Source: Herbiconiux oxytropis (GTDB taxonomy: Bacteria > Actinomycetota > Actinomycetes > Actinomycetales > Microbacteriaceae). From it: DNA of 64,000 nucleotides. Where the stretch lies: assembly GCF_024979315.1 (NCBI RefSeq), contig NZ_JANLCK010000005.1:186001-250000 (forward strand), given 5' to 3'. The notes below the pieces were generated by a model. It was not told where the DNA came from. It searched no databases and was given only the letters and a program-made list of their open reading frames with translations. Numbering within the stretch: position 1 is the first letter of the stretch; the number at the start of each line of letters is the position of its first letter. Shown in pieces: positions 53,588-62,600 of this stretch. The position numbers were made by a program, and so were the translations under genes.

Positions 53588-54391
53588 ATGAGCGAACACA
53601 CCAGCGAACAGATCACCGAACCCGCCACGGACGAGAAGATCGTCGTCGTCACCGGAGCGAGTTCCGGCATCGGCCGCGGCGCCGCCCTCGAGATCGCCGC
53701 CCGCGGCATGGGCGTCATCCTCACCTACCACGCCCGCCCCGAGGGCGCCGAGCGCACGGTCGACGAGATCCGGGAGCACGGCGGCACCGCCGTCGCCCTC
53801 CCGCTCGACCTCAGCCGCACCGACACCTTCCCCGCCTTCACGAACGCCCTCACCGCCGCGCTGAAGAGCGAGTGGGGCACGGATCGCCTCCACGCCCTGG
53901 TCAACAACGCCGGCTTCGGCGGCGGCATGGCCTTCGAGGAGATGACCGAGGACGCCTTCGACGCCTATTACCGCGTGCTGCTGCGCGGCCCGTACTTCCT
54001 CACCCAGGCCCTCCTGCCGCTGATCGAGCACGGCGGCGCGATCGTGAACACCTCCAGCAGCTCCGTGCGCCCCGGCGACACCGAGCCCGGCTACTCGGGC
54101 TACGCGGCGATGAAGGGCGGTCTCACCGTCGCCACCCGCTTCCTCGCCAAGGAGCTCAGCGGCCGGTCGATCCGCGTCAACTCCGTCTCCCCCGGCCCCA
54201 CCCGCACCCGTCTCGGCGACAACGCCTTCGGGCGCTTCCCGGAGGTGATCGACGGCCTGGCCGCCAAGACCGCCTTCGGCCGGATCGGCGAGCCGTCCGA
54301 CATCGGCAAGGTCATCGCCTTCCTCGTCTCCGACGACTCGGCCTGGATCACCGGCGAGGACATCCTGGCCACCGGCGGGTACGCACTGTGA
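53588..54391 (+). CDS. SDR family oxidoreductase
   Basis: 267-aa classical short-chain dehydrogenase: TGASSGIGRGAAL cofactor motif, NNAGFGGG, active-site serines in NTSSSSVR, and YAAMKGG (Tyr and Lys). Alcohol/ketone oxidoreductase with NADP preference unclear. Probably activated by the divergent AraC regulator. Coupled to the LtrA gene by a GTGA overlap. Confidence 0.9.
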   Translation: MSEHTSEQITEPATDEKIVVVTGASSGIGRGAALEIAARGMGVILTYHARPEGAERTVDEIREHGGTAVALPLDLSRTDTFPAFTNALTAALKSEWGTDRLHALVNNAGFGGGMAFEEMTEDAFDAYYRVLLRGPYFLTQALLPLIEHGGAIVNTSSSSVRPGDTEPGYSGYAAMKGGLTVATRFLAKELSGRSIRVNSVSPGPTRTRLGDNAFGRFPEVIDGLAAKTAFGRIGEPSDIGKVIAFLVSDDSAWITGEDILATGGYAL

Positions 54392-55557
54392 GCGCCCGGC
54401 TCGGAACCGTCGCGGTGCCGAGCCGCGAAGGCGACCGCGTCACCACCCTCGAGCTCTTCTTCGACCTCGCGTTCGTGTTCGCCTTCACCCAGCTCAGCCG
54501 CCTGATGGCGCAGCAGCACGACGCCCTCGGCATCCTGCAGGCGCTCGTCATCCTCGCGCTGCTCTGGTGGGCGTGGACCTCGTACGGCTGGCTCACCAAC
54601 ATCGCCCACGCCGACCGGGGCGTGGTCCGCGTGGCGATGATCGTCGGCATGACGGCGATGTTCGTCGCCGGCCTCGTGGTCCTCGAGGCCTACGACGACC
54701 TGCCCGGCGGCCTCGTCGGCCCCCTCGTCTTCGTCGGCGCCTACCTCGTCGCTCGCGTCACCCACGCGATCGTCTTCGTTTGGCTCGCCGAGCCCGAGCT
54801 CCGCCGCCGCACGCTCCTCACCGTCACACTCTCCGTCGTGCCATCCGGAGCGCTGCTCATCGCAGGAGCCCTCCTCGGCGGCACCTGGCAGCTCTGGTGC
54901 ACCATCGCCGCCGTCGCGATCGAGCCCCTCGTCTCCTCCCGCACGAGCGTCGGCGTCGCCTGGCCCGTGCGCTCCACGGCCCACTTCACCGAGCGCCACG
55001 GCCTCATCGTCATCCTCGCCCTCGGCGAATCCATCCTCGGCATCGGAGCCGGCGCAGCGACCGAGCCGATCAGCGTCGGCATCCTCGCCGGAGTGATCCT
55101 CTCGATGCTCATCTGCATCGCCCTCTGGTGGGCCTACTTCACCCGCCTGAGCGGCGAGGCCGAGCACGCCCTCCTCTCCGTTCCCGCCCCCTCCCGAGGC
55201 CGCACGGCGACCACCGCCTACACCTACCTCCACCTGCTCCTGGTCGCCGGCATCGTGCTGGCCGCCCTGGGCCTCGAGGTGGCCATGGCGCACATCGAAG
55301 ACCCCGACCCGCTCGGCCTCTTCGGAGCCGCCGCCCTGAGCGGAGGAGTGGCGTGCTACCTGGCAGGAACCGCGGCCTTCGCCCGCCGCCTGCTCGGCAC
55401 CTGGAACGTCCCCCGCCTCGCGATCGCCACGATCTTCGTCGCCCTGACACCCGCGCTCAGCGCGCTTCCTCCTCTCGCCGCACTGGCGAGCGTGGTGGGC
55501 GTCCTCATCGCGCTGTTCGTGTCCGAACGATCAGTCACTCCCGCCCCCGCACGCTGA
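54388..55557 (+). CDS. Low-temperature-requirement A (LtrA) family membrane protein
   Basis: 389-aa multi-pass membrane protein with the LtrA signature TLELFFDLAFVFAFTQLS at the N-terminus, WWAWTSYGWLTN, and about 10-12 hydrophobic segments; the HFTERHGLIVILALGES stretch is the family's second hallmark. First described in Listeria cold growth; molecular function unknown. GTG 54388 overlaps the SDR stop. Confidence 0.9.
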   Translation: MSARLGTVAVPSREGDRVTTLELFFDLAFVFAFTQLSRLMAQQHDALGILQALVILALLWWAWTSYGWLTNIAHADRGVVRVAMIVGMTAMFVAGLVVLEAYDDLPGGLVGPLVFVGAYLVARVTHAIVFVWLAEPELRRRTLLTVTLSVVPSGALLIAGALLGGTWQLWCTIAAVAIEPLVSSRTSVGVAWPVRSTAHFTERHGLIVILALGESILGIGAGAATEPISVGILAGVILSMLICIALWWAYFTRLSGEAEHALLSVPAPSRGRTATTAYTYLHLLLVAGIVLAALGLEVAMAHIEDPDPLGLFGAAALSGGVACYLAGTAAFARRLLGTWNVPRLAIATIFVALTPALSALPPLAALASVVGVLIALFVSERSVTPAPAR

Positions 55558-55583
55558 CCGGCTACCCGCAGGCTGCCCGGCTC

Positions 55584-56939
55584 CTACGACCGCGGCGGCG
55601 GCTGGTACGTCTCTCCCAGCACCCCCGACAGCCCCACGAAGATCCGCACCGCCGACACCGCACAGATCTCATCCCCCGGGTCGTCCTGCAGCGTCGGCGA
55701 GTTCTCGCATCCACCGGATGCGACATCGCTGTTGGTCTGCACGCTCACCGTCGTGTCCGTGGCCGTGTCGTAGAACTGCGTGGTGTTGTACCCCGACAGC
55801 TCCCCCGCGTGCCCCACCCACCCCTGACCGCATCCCATCTGCAGCCCGTACCCACCCGCACCGGGCGCCGGCGGACTCTGCGACGGATCGAGGAAGCTCT
55901 CGAGCCGCAGCTTCTGCGTCGCGTCGTCGAGGATGCCGGCCCCTGTCCCGAGGGCACGCCCCATCGTGAGCAGGTCGTCGGTGGTCGAGATGAGCTCGCC
56001 GGCCGTCCAGGCCCACGAGGGGTTCCAGTCGGTCGAGTCCGTGGGCGCTCCGGTGGCCTCCGCCTCATCCCCATTCAGGGTGAATCCCCGAGCGAAAGGT
56101 TCGGGCATGGCCGCCGACTCCCCCGGCCAGACCGTCGAGGTCAGCTCCAACGGGTCGAGGATGCGCTCCTGCAGCTCGTCGGCGAACGCCCGCCCGGTGA
56201 CCTCCTCGATGACCTCGCCGAGGATGACCGTGTTGCCGTTGGAGTAGAGGAACCGCTCCCCCGGCTCAGCCGCCGGCGACACGTCCACGGTCGCCGTCAC
56301 GAGCTCATCGGGCGTGAAACTCGCCGTCGGGTCGGCGAAGTACTCCGTGATGAAGGCCTCGTTCGCGGTGTAGGTGTTGACCCCGCTCGTCATGTTCGCG
56401 AGTTCGGTGAGCGTGATGCTGTCGCCGTTCGGGATGCCGTCGACGTACGTGTCGATCGTGTCGTCGAGCGACAGCTTCCCCTCCTGGGCCAGCTGCAGCA
56501 GGATCGTGCCCGTGTACATCTTCGTGAGCGACGCGATGCGCGTGTGCATGCCCACCTCCATCGGCGTGCCGGCCACCGGATCGGCGAGCCCGTAGGCCTT
56601 CGTCCACTTCCCCTCGGGGGTCTGCACCCCCACGATGGCGCCGGGCGAGGCGCCGAGATCGAACGCGGCCTGAGCTGCGGCGTCCAGCGAGCTCACCAGA
56701 TCGGCGGGCAGCTCCCCGGTCGGCTGAGCGGTCTTGCCGGCCGCGATCGCCGCATCGGGATCCGCGACGCAGGTCGACGCGGCGAGCGCAGCATCCGCAG
56801 TCGACGAGGAGGACGGGGTGGAGGCGGATGCGTCGGCCGTGCCGGCCGGATCCGAAGGCGTCGAGCTGGTGCAGCCTGCCAGCAGCAGCACCCCGGCAAC
56901 CAGAGCGGCGGCGCGGGCGGTGGTCGTGGGAGCGATCAC
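55584..56939 (-). CDS. Serine hydrolase lipoprotein (beta-lactamase class C / DD-peptidase-like), copy A
   Basis: 451-aa lipoprotein with lipobox LLLAGC and a Ser/Thr/Pro linker, then an S12-type domain: SLTK (catalytic Ser-x-x-Lys), YSN, and HAGE as the third motif. It may act on D-amino-acid peptides or related amides outside the cell. GTG 56939 has AAGGA 5 nt upstream and begins the signal peptide. Paralogous to the protein at 58536; the two flank an M23 lipoprotein. Confidence 0.88.
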   Translation of the reverse strand: MIAPTTTARAAALVAGVLLLAGCTSSTPSDPAGTADASASTPSSSSTADAALAASTCVADPDAAIAAGKTAQPTGELPADLVSSLDAAAQAAFDLGASPGAIVGVQTPEGKWTKAYGLADPVAGTPMEVGMHTRIASLTKMYTGTILLQLAQEGKLSLDDTIDTYVDGIPNGDSITLTELANMTSGVNTYTANEAFITEYFADPTASFTPDELVTATVDVSPAAEPGERFLYSNGNTVILGEVIEEVTGRAFADELQERILDPLELTSTVWPGESAAMPEPFARGFTLNGDEAEATGAPTDSTDWNPSWAWTAGELISTTDDLLTMGRALGTGAGILDDATQKLRLESFLDPSQSPPAPGAGGYGLQMGCGQGWVGHAGELSGYNTTQFYDTATDTTVSVQTNSDVASGGCENSPTLQDDPGDEICAVSAVRIFVGLSGVLGETYQPPPRS

Positions 56940-57223
56940 GGTGGTCCTTCGATCGGGGTTCGTGGTGGCAGCGCAGGCCTTCCCGGGCGCGCAACGCGAG
57001 GTGTCGCGCACGGCCGTGGAGTGCGGCGACGCCAGTCTGATCGCGGCCCGGCAGGCAGTCCATAGACCCAGGTCATGTCACTCCCGCCAAGAGGGACTCA
57101 GGTCCATGGTGCCGCCTCGGCCCGCACGCCACAGTTGTCGTGGAGGGAGTCGAGCCCGCCTCCGCGGGCCGTCCGCATCCACCACCAGCACCCGTCTTCG
57201 TCGGGCCGAACATCGGAGTCGCC

Positions 57224-58525
57224 ATGCGTCGCACCCCCCTCCGCCCACCGCGTGCGGCCGCCGCAAGCGCGCTCACGCTGGGGCTCTCCGGCATCCTGCT
57301 GCTGACAGGCTGCACGGCCGGAAGCCCCGCATCGGAGCCGGCCGCAGCAACGCCCTCGCCCGGCGCGCCGACCCCGACACCCGTCGCCGACGGCGAAGAC
57401 CTCACGCCCGACACCTCGTTCACCCCCCTGATGGCCTCGACGACCACGACCCCGGCCCCCGTGCTCGGCACCGACGGCAAGGTGCACCTCGCCTACGAGC
57501 TGTTCCTCACGAACGCCGTCTCGCTGCCCTATGCCGTCGATTCGCTCGACATCGCCGATGCCGAGACCGGCGACACACTCCTCACCATCGGCCCCGACGA
57601 CATCCAGAGCTCCATCACGCGCCTGGGAGACGACGCGGAGGGCACCGATGAGACCGGCCCGATCACGATCGACCAGTCCGAGACGTGGATCGCCTGGATC
57701 GACGTCGCCGTCGACCCCGATGCCGTGCCCACACGCCTGCAGCACACCGCGAACGGCGCCATCCAGCGCCCCGACGGCCAGACCGTCCCGGTCGACGCCG
57801 TCATCAACACCACCACCATCAGCGACGCGGAGGCGCAAATGGTCTCCTCACCCGTGGCCGCGGGCGACTGGCTGATGAGCGAGGGATGCTGCAGCAACTA
57901 CACCCACCACCGCAACGGCTTCGCGCCCATCAACGGCCAGGGCCTCGTGCCGCAGCGCTTCGCCGTCGACTTCTACAAGGTGGATGCCGAGGGCGTCACC
58001 TGGGAGGGCGACCCGAGCAAGCCGGAGAGCTACTTCTCCTACCGCGAGCCGATCGTGTCGGCGACCTCCGGAACCGTCGTGCGAGCGGTCGACGAGTTCG
58101 AGAACAGCACCTCGCTCCCCGAGCCGCCGCCCATCCCGCCGATCATCGAGACCGTCGGCAACCACGTCGTCGTCGAGATCGAGCCGGGCAAGTACCTGCT
58201 CTACGGGCACATGGACCCGGGGTCGGTGACCGTGAAGGTCGGCGACACCGTGGAGGTGGGGCAGGAGCTCGGACTCATCGGCACGAGCGGCAACTCGACC
58301 ACCCCGCACCTGCACTTCCAGCTGCAGACCGAGCCCACGTTCTTCCCCACCGACAGCCTGCCGTGGGCGTTCGACGAGTTCACCCTCCTCGGCACCATCA
58401 CCGAGCGGATCTGGGACGACGACCTCGGCCTCCAGCCCACGGGCCGGCTCCCCATCGAGACCACCGACCCCAGTGACCGCACGAACGAGATGCCCCTCGA
58501 CCGCGACGTCGTGCGGCTCGACTAG
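57224..58525 (+). CDS. M23-family peptidase-like lipoprotein
   Basis: 433-aa lipoprotein (lipobox LLLTGC, Ala/Pro/Thr linker) with an N-terminal beta domain and a C-terminal M23 fold: RFAVDF supplies the Asp ligand, LYGHM the catalytic His and PHLHFQL the HxH. A CC pair in SEGCCSNYTHHRNG before it may form a disulfide or take the first His ligand role. It would cut peptidoglycan cross-links. GGAG lies 5 nt before ATG 57224. The last 12 codons recur as a remnant at 59901. Confidence 0.85.
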   Translation: MRRTPLRPPRAAAASALTLGLSGILLLTGCTAGSPASEPAAATPSPGAPTPTPVADGEDLTPDTSFTPLMASTTTTPAPVLGTDGKVHLAYELFLTNAVSLPYAVDSLDIADAETGDTLLTIGPDDIQSSITRLGDDAEGTDETGPITIDQSETWIAWIDVAVDPDAVPTRLQHTANGAIQRPDGQTVPVDAVINTTTISDAEAQMVSSPVAAGDWLMSEGCCSNYTHHRNGFAPINGQGLVPQRFAVDFYKVDAEGVTWEGDPSKPESYFSYREPIVSATSGTVVRAVDEFENSTSLPEPPPIPPIIETVGNHVVVEIEPGKYLLYGHMDPGSVTVKVGDTVEVGQELGLIGTSGNSTTPHLHFQLQTEPTFFPTDSLPWAFDEFTLLGTITERIWDDDLGLQPTGRLPIETTDPSDRTNEMPLDRDVVRLD

Positions 58526-58535
58526 GAAGACGACG

Positions 58536-59855
58536 ATGACGCTGACGAGAACGACGGCCTCGCTGGTCACTCTGATGGTCGGATCGCTCCTCCTGGCGGG
58601 CTGCTCGGCCGGCGGTGGGAGTTCCTCCCCCGCGCCGGCGACGAGCAGCCCGGCAACCGCCGACACGGGCGCCACCCCTGCCGCAGCATCCGACTGCGTG
58701 ACCGACCCGGATGCCGTGATGGCCCGCACCGCGGAGCTGCCGACCTCGCCGATGCCGGAGGCCGCGACAACCGCCATCGACGAGGCCGCCCGCCAGGGTT
58801 TCGCCGATGCGGCTGCGCCCGGCGCGATCGTCGCCGTGCAGTCGCCCGACGGCCTGTTCCTGCAGGCCTATGGCACAGCCGACCCGGCGACCGGCGCCCC
58901 GATGACCACCGACATGCACCACCGGGTCGGCTCGATCTCCAAGACGTTCACCGGCACCCTGCTGCTGCAGCTGGTCGACGAGGGCGAGGCGGGGCTCGAC
59001 GATCCCGTCTCCGACTACCTCGAGGGCGTTCCGAACGGCGACGAGGTGACGCTCCGGATGCTCGCCGACATGTCGAGCGGGCTCGCCAGCTACACGAAGG
59101 ACGAGGCCTGGCAGGCATCGTTCTTCGGCGACCCGCTGAAGGTGTGGGAGCCCGACGAGCTGATCTCGACCGGGTTGGCACTGCCGCCCGTGTTCGCGCC
59201 CGGCGAGAGCTTCGACTACTCCAACACCAACACGCTGCTGATCGGCAAGGTGATCGAGAAGATCACGGGCAAGACCTTCGACGAGGTGATCGACGAGCGC
59301 ATCATCGAGCCGCTCGGTCTCATGAACACGAACTGGCCCGGTGCCTCAGCCGACTTCCCCCAGCCGCACGCGCAGGGCTTCACGCTGCAGGGCGAGACGG
59401 CCACACCGGATGCGCCCGCGAACGCCACCGACTGGAACCCGTCGTGGGGCTGGACCGCCGGCGAGCTGATCACCACCGCCGCCGACCTCGCCACCTATGC
59501 TCGCCACCAGGCCACCGGATCGGGCCTGGTGTCACCCGAGCTGCAGCGGGAGCGCCTCACCGGGTTCGACGACTACTCGGGTTACGGCCTGGCGATCACG
59601 TGCGCCGGGGGCTGGATCGGCCACACCGGCGAGCTGCCCGGCTTCAACACCGTGATGCTCTACGACACGGCGAACGACATCACCCTCATCACCATGACGA
59701 ACAGCGACATCGCCTCGGGCGACTGCCCGGAGGGTGCCACGATCACCGACAACCCGACGGCCGACCTCCCCTGCTCCTCGCCCGCACTGCGAGTGGCGAC
59801 GGCAATCACGACGGCTCTCGGCAACCCCTACGTCGGCCCGGGCCAGAAGCGGTAG
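58536..59855 (+). CDS. Serine hydrolase lipoprotein (beta-lactamase class C / DD-peptidase-like), copy B
   Basis: 439-aa lipoprotein (lipobox LLLAGC) with SISK, YSN and HTGE motifs, clearly paralogous to copy A (for example PNGDEVTL against PNGDSITL and FNTVMLYDTA against YNTTQFYDTA). AGGAAG precedes the ATG, 10 bp after the M23 stop, so they are one operon. Probably works with the M23 protein in cell-wall turnover, or degrades small amides. Confidence 0.88.
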   Translation: MTLTRTTASLVTLMVGSLLLAGCSAGGGSSSPAPATSSPATADTGATPAAASDCVTDPDAVMARTAELPTSPMPEAATTAIDEAARQGFADAAAPGAIVAVQSPDGLFLQAYGTADPATGAPMTTDMHHRVGSISKTFTGTLLLQLVDEGEAGLDDPVSDYLEGVPNGDEVTLRMLADMSSGLASYTKDEAWQASFFGDPLKVWEPDELISTGLALPPVFAPGESFDYSNTNTLLIGKVIEKITGKTFDEVIDERIIEPLGLMNTNWPGASADFPQPHAQGFTLQGETATPDAPANATDWNPSWGWTAGELITTAADLATYARHQATGSGLVSPELQRERLTGFDDYSGYGLAITCAGGWIGHTGELPGFNTVMLYDTANDITLITMTNSDIASGDCPEGATITDNPTADLPCSSPALRVATAITTALGNPYVGPGQKR

Positions 59856-59864
59856 CCCGGGTGG

Positions 59865-59936
59865 GTCAGCCCCACCGAACCGACCGACGGCGAGAAGGAG
59901 ATGCCCCTCGACCGCAACGTAGCCCGCTTCGACTAG
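59865..59936 (+). pseudogene. 3' remnant of a second M23-lipoprotein gene
   Basis: In frame this stretch reads VSPTEPTDGEKEMPLDRNVARFD-stop, against NEMPLDRDVVRLD-stop at the end of the intact M23 gene; 30 of the last 36 bases are identical. The rest of the copy is absent. It shows that the M23/serine-hydrolase unit was once duplicated and then deleted. The opposite-strand PIN gene ends inside this remnant. Confidence 0.75.
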
Positions 59937-60517
59937 CCGGAGAGACGCTGCAGATGACCACGCACTCGCCCAGCGAATTGCGGGCAGTGTGCTTCGTCGA
60001 GCGCCTGCACGAGGCCTTTGACCTGCCGACCCGCTTCAGACCGACTCCTCCAATACGCAAGCTGCTTCATCACAGTTCGGCGCACCGTGGCTTCCGAACC
60101 GTCATCCACGAGCACGAAGAACGCGTCAGGTTCATAGAGCTCGTACGGGAGAGCCCCTGGATCCCCGAAATCACGTTGATTGGAGGTGAGAAGAAGATCT
60201 GCGCGCGCGGCGACCGCGGCTGAGTGAACGTGACGGTCATCCGGATCAGTCCCCGCGAACTCCACACTTGCGTCGTAGTCCGGCAGGATCTCGTCGAGAT
60301 TGGCGATCAAGAGGTCATGGAGCTTTCGTGTGATTGCTCCATCAAGGTGAGGCTTGTGTCGCCTTACTGCCCGCACGACCTCGACAACGACATCGATCGA
60401 CGAATGAACCTGGAACATGCCGCCGGCTTCGTTGCGCAACAAGAAGAGCCAGTCCCTCTGGGTCCGGCTGAAGAGAACGTTGCTGTCGACAAATACTCGC
60501 TGAGGCACGCGCCACAC
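59933..60517 (-). CDS. PIN-domain toxin-like ribonuclease
   Basis: 194-aa PIN protein. Acidic residues that bind metal are present: D11 in VFVDSN, a glutamate in VVVEVVR, and DPDD and TSNQRDF in the second half. Such proteins cut RNA and are toxins when paired with an antitoxin. It follows the HTH protein by 12 bp on the same strand. GTG start 60517 (or GTG 60508). It is larger than typical VapC (about 130-140 aa), having a C-terminal helical extension. Confidence 0.82.
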   Translation of the reverse strand: MWRVPQRVFVDSNVLFSRTQRDWLFLLRNEAGGMFQVHSSIDVVVEVVRAVRRHKPHLDGAITRKLHDLLIANLDEILPDYDASVEFAGTDPDDRHVHSAAVAARADLLLTSNQRDFGDPGALPYELYEPDAFFVLVDDGSEATVRRTVMKQLAYWRSRSEAGRQVKGLVQALDEAHCPQFAGRVRGHLQRLSG

Positions 60518-60529
60518 AGTAGTAGGACG

Positions 60530-60991
60530 CTAGACGCCGTTGGAGATATCCCCAAGGTCATCGATCTCGTCGTCCACTGCGCGCAGCGCGTCGAACGACG
60601 CAGCGCGCCGATGGTCTCGGATCTTCTTCAGCTCGAGCACGTCAGCCGTTGCGAGGCGCGTGTGAGACCCGACCTTCGTGGACGCGATATCTCCCGCAGC
60701 GACGAGCTTCATCAACGTCGGTCGCGAGATCCCGAGCATTTCGGCCGCGGTCGTCGTGGTGAGTGCGTCTGGGAGCGTCGTGACCGACACAGGGCCGTGA
60801 GCCAGCCGCTCGAGAACTCCGACGAAGAACCGTCCGAGATCGGCACTCACCCTGATCTGCTGCCCATCATCCAACGCGACGAACAGCCCCGTGAGGGTTC
60901 GATCTCGAGCCTCGGCAACCAGGGTCTCCGCCTGGTGACGAAGATCGTCGTCAACCAGAACGGTTCCATTCGACAGGAGCGTGGCAGACAT
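60530..60991 (-). CDS. Excisionase-type HTH antitoxin partner of the PIN protein
   Basis: 153-aa protein: a helical N-terminal region, then a MerR/excisionase-like DNA-binding domain (LTTTTAAEMLGISRPTLMKLVAAGDI, wing GSHTRLATADVL), then an acidic tail. GGAG lies 8 nt before the ATG. First gene of the pair. A promoter (TTGCAC, 17 bp, TAAGGT) and a GTTGCA/TGCAAC repeat lie upstream, fitting autoregulation. Confidence 0.82.
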   Translation of the reverse strand: MSATLLSNGTVLVDDDLRHQAETLVAEARDRTLTGLFVALDDGQQIRVSADLGRFFVGVLERLAHGPVSVTTLPDALTTTTAAEMLGISRPTLMKLVAAGDIASTKVGSHTRLATADVLELKKIRDHRRAASFDALRAVDDEIDDLGDISNGV

Positions 60992-61042
60992 GGGATCGAC
61001 TCCAATAGACCGAGGTAACCACCGAGAATCCGGTGTCCCCCA

Positions 61043-61072
61043 ACCTTAGTTTGTTGCAGTTATAAGTGCAAC
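61043..61072 (-). promoter_or_regulatory. Promoter and operator of the PIN/antitoxin operon
   Basis: -35 TTGCAC (61066-61071), 17-bp spacer, -10 TAAGGT (61043-61048). The inverted repeat GTTGCA-n8-TGCAAC (61053-61072) overlaps the -35 region. Confidence 0.6.
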
Positions 61073-61121
61073 CAACCGGATGCATCTCCAGCCCCACCCT
61101 CCCGTTCGCACTCGCCACTCA

Positions 61122-61972
61122 CTACCCGAGCCAGTTCTTGATCGTGGCGGCCACGTGGTCGAGGTCGGATTCGAGGAGGAAGTGTCCGCCGTCGATGAGC
61201 TCGATGCGAGCATCGGGGGCGTCGCGGGTGAACGCCCTCGCGCCGGCGGCGTCGAAGATCTCGTCGTTGCGCCCCAGATGGCAAGGACCGGCACGCGGGA
61301 GGTGCGGAGCCAGGCGTGGACCGCCGGGTAGAGGTCTCGGTTGGTGGTGTAGTCGCGGAAGAGCGCCAGCTGCACATCGTCCTGTCCGGCACGGGCGAGG
61401 AGTGCGAGGTCGTGCTCCCAGGCGTCGGGATCGACGGTCGTCGGGTCCGGCACGCCGTGGGTGTACTGCCATTCGACCGCATCCCGGCCGAGGGCTGGAC
61501 GGAGCGCGTCACGCGTCTCGGTGGTCCGCTCGGTGGCGTCGGCCCAGATCGGGTTCCAGAAGCTCGGCACGAAGCCCTCTTCGTAGGCATTGCCGTTCTG
61601 GGAGATCACTCCGACGACGGCAGTGGGGTCGTTGAGGGCCAGACGCCAGCCGATAGGAGCGCCGTAGTCCTGGACGTAGATCGTGTATTGCGCGACCCCG
61701 ATGGTCGAGAGAAACTGAGCGGTCATGCGCGCCAGAGCTTCGAAGGTGTACTCGAACTCGTCGACCGAGGGGGCGGAGGAGCGACCAAAGCCGATGTGGT
61801 CCGGAGCGATGACCCGGTAGCGGTCGGCCAGCGCCGGGATGAGGTGGCGGAACATGTGGGAGCTGGTCGGGTACCAGTGCAAGAGCAGAAGCACGGGGGC
61901 GTCGACGGGGCCGGCTTCGCGGTAGAAGACGTCGAGCCCGTCGACGGAGACGGTGCGGTGATGGACAGTGAC
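61122..61972 (-). pseudogene. Frameshifted alpha/beta hydrolase (epoxide-hydrolase/haloalkane-dehalogenase-like)
   Basis: The N-terminal frame reads VDGLDVFYREAGPVDAPV, LHWYPTSSHMFRHL, VQDYGAPIGWRLAL (nucleophile Asp) and RVPVLAIWG, then loses the family. The family continues one frame over with RNDEIFDAAG and the catalytic His in DGGHFLLE, ending KNWLG-stop at 61122. One base is missing in a C4 run at 61272-61275 (minus-strand G run). The reading frame also has no ATG/GTG/TTG before HHRTVSVDG; the first GTG is at 61894, inside the fold. It is divergent from a CGNR regulator, its usual partner. Possibly a sequencing error, but two lesions suggest decay. Confidence 0.75.
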
Positions 61973-62060
61973 TATTACTAACCTCTTTGACTTGTTTTAC
62001 TGGTTAGCAAGACGGTAGCATGGATACACGGCGCCAGACGGCGCGAGAGAACGGAGAAAG

Positions 62061-62558
62061 ATGCTTCGAGACGAGGAGCTGCTGCTGACCCTGCTGAACA
62101 GCGCGCCCGTCATCGAGGGCGTGCCGACAGACGGTCTCGATGGCGCAGCTGGGCAAGACCTCGCGCGCAGCTGGGGCGGCACAGGATCCGCGGACGAGCT
62201 AGCGCGCCTGAGACGTGTGCGACAGGCGCTGCAGACCATCGTCCGTGACGGTGATGGAGGAGCCGTCAGCGAGCTCGCCGGCATCCTCGACGATGCCGTG
62301 CGCACGCCACGCGTGACCCCGGATGGCGTGATCTGGGAACTCCAGGTCCCCGAAGACGACCGGCTTGCGGCGGGGGCCGTGCTGGCGTGGTCGGCCGTCA
62401 TCACCGAGTTCCCCGGTCGCCTCCGTGCCTGCGCGAATCACGAATGCAGCCAGTTCCTCGTCGATCACAGTCGCCCCGGCACCGCGAAGTGGTGCTCCAT
62501 GGCAGTCTGCGGCAACAGGATGAAGGCCCGCACGCACGCCCGCCGCGCGAAGAGCTGA
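62061..62558 (+). CDS. CGNR zinc-finger domain protein (putative regulator)
   Basis: 165-aa protein with an N-terminal helical domain and a C-terminal CGNR zinc finger: CANHECSQFLVDHS then WCSMAVCGNRMKARTH, with four cysteines. Family proteins are thought to be DNA-binding regulators and often lie divergent from an alpha/beta hydrolase, as here. GGAG is 5 nt from the ATG. CTAACC/GGTTAG arms in the 88-bp divergent gap may be its operator. Confidence 0.86.
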   Translation: MLRDEELLLTLLNSAPVIEGVPTDGLDGAAGQDLARSWGGTGSADELARLRRVRQALQTIVRDGDGGAVSELAGILDDAVRTPRVTPDGVIWELQVPEDDRLAAGAVLAWSAVITEFPGRLRACANHECSQFLVDHSRPGTAKWCSMAVCGNRMKARTHARRAKS

Positions 62559-62559
62559 A

Positions 62560-62593
62560 CGGAACCGCTCGTCACCGAGTGGGGATGGTTCCG
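62560..62593. terminator. Possible terminator after the CGNR gene
   Basis: CGGAACC/GGTTCCG arms with an inner CTCG/CGAG hairpin, starting 2 bp after the stop. Confidence 0.45.
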
Positions 62594-62600
62594 CCGGTAG

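Noticed and set aside
61046-61894. A 282-codon hydrolase as an intact gene
   Set aside because: The last third of that frame has no family similarity, while the true C-terminus with the catalytic His is in another frame.
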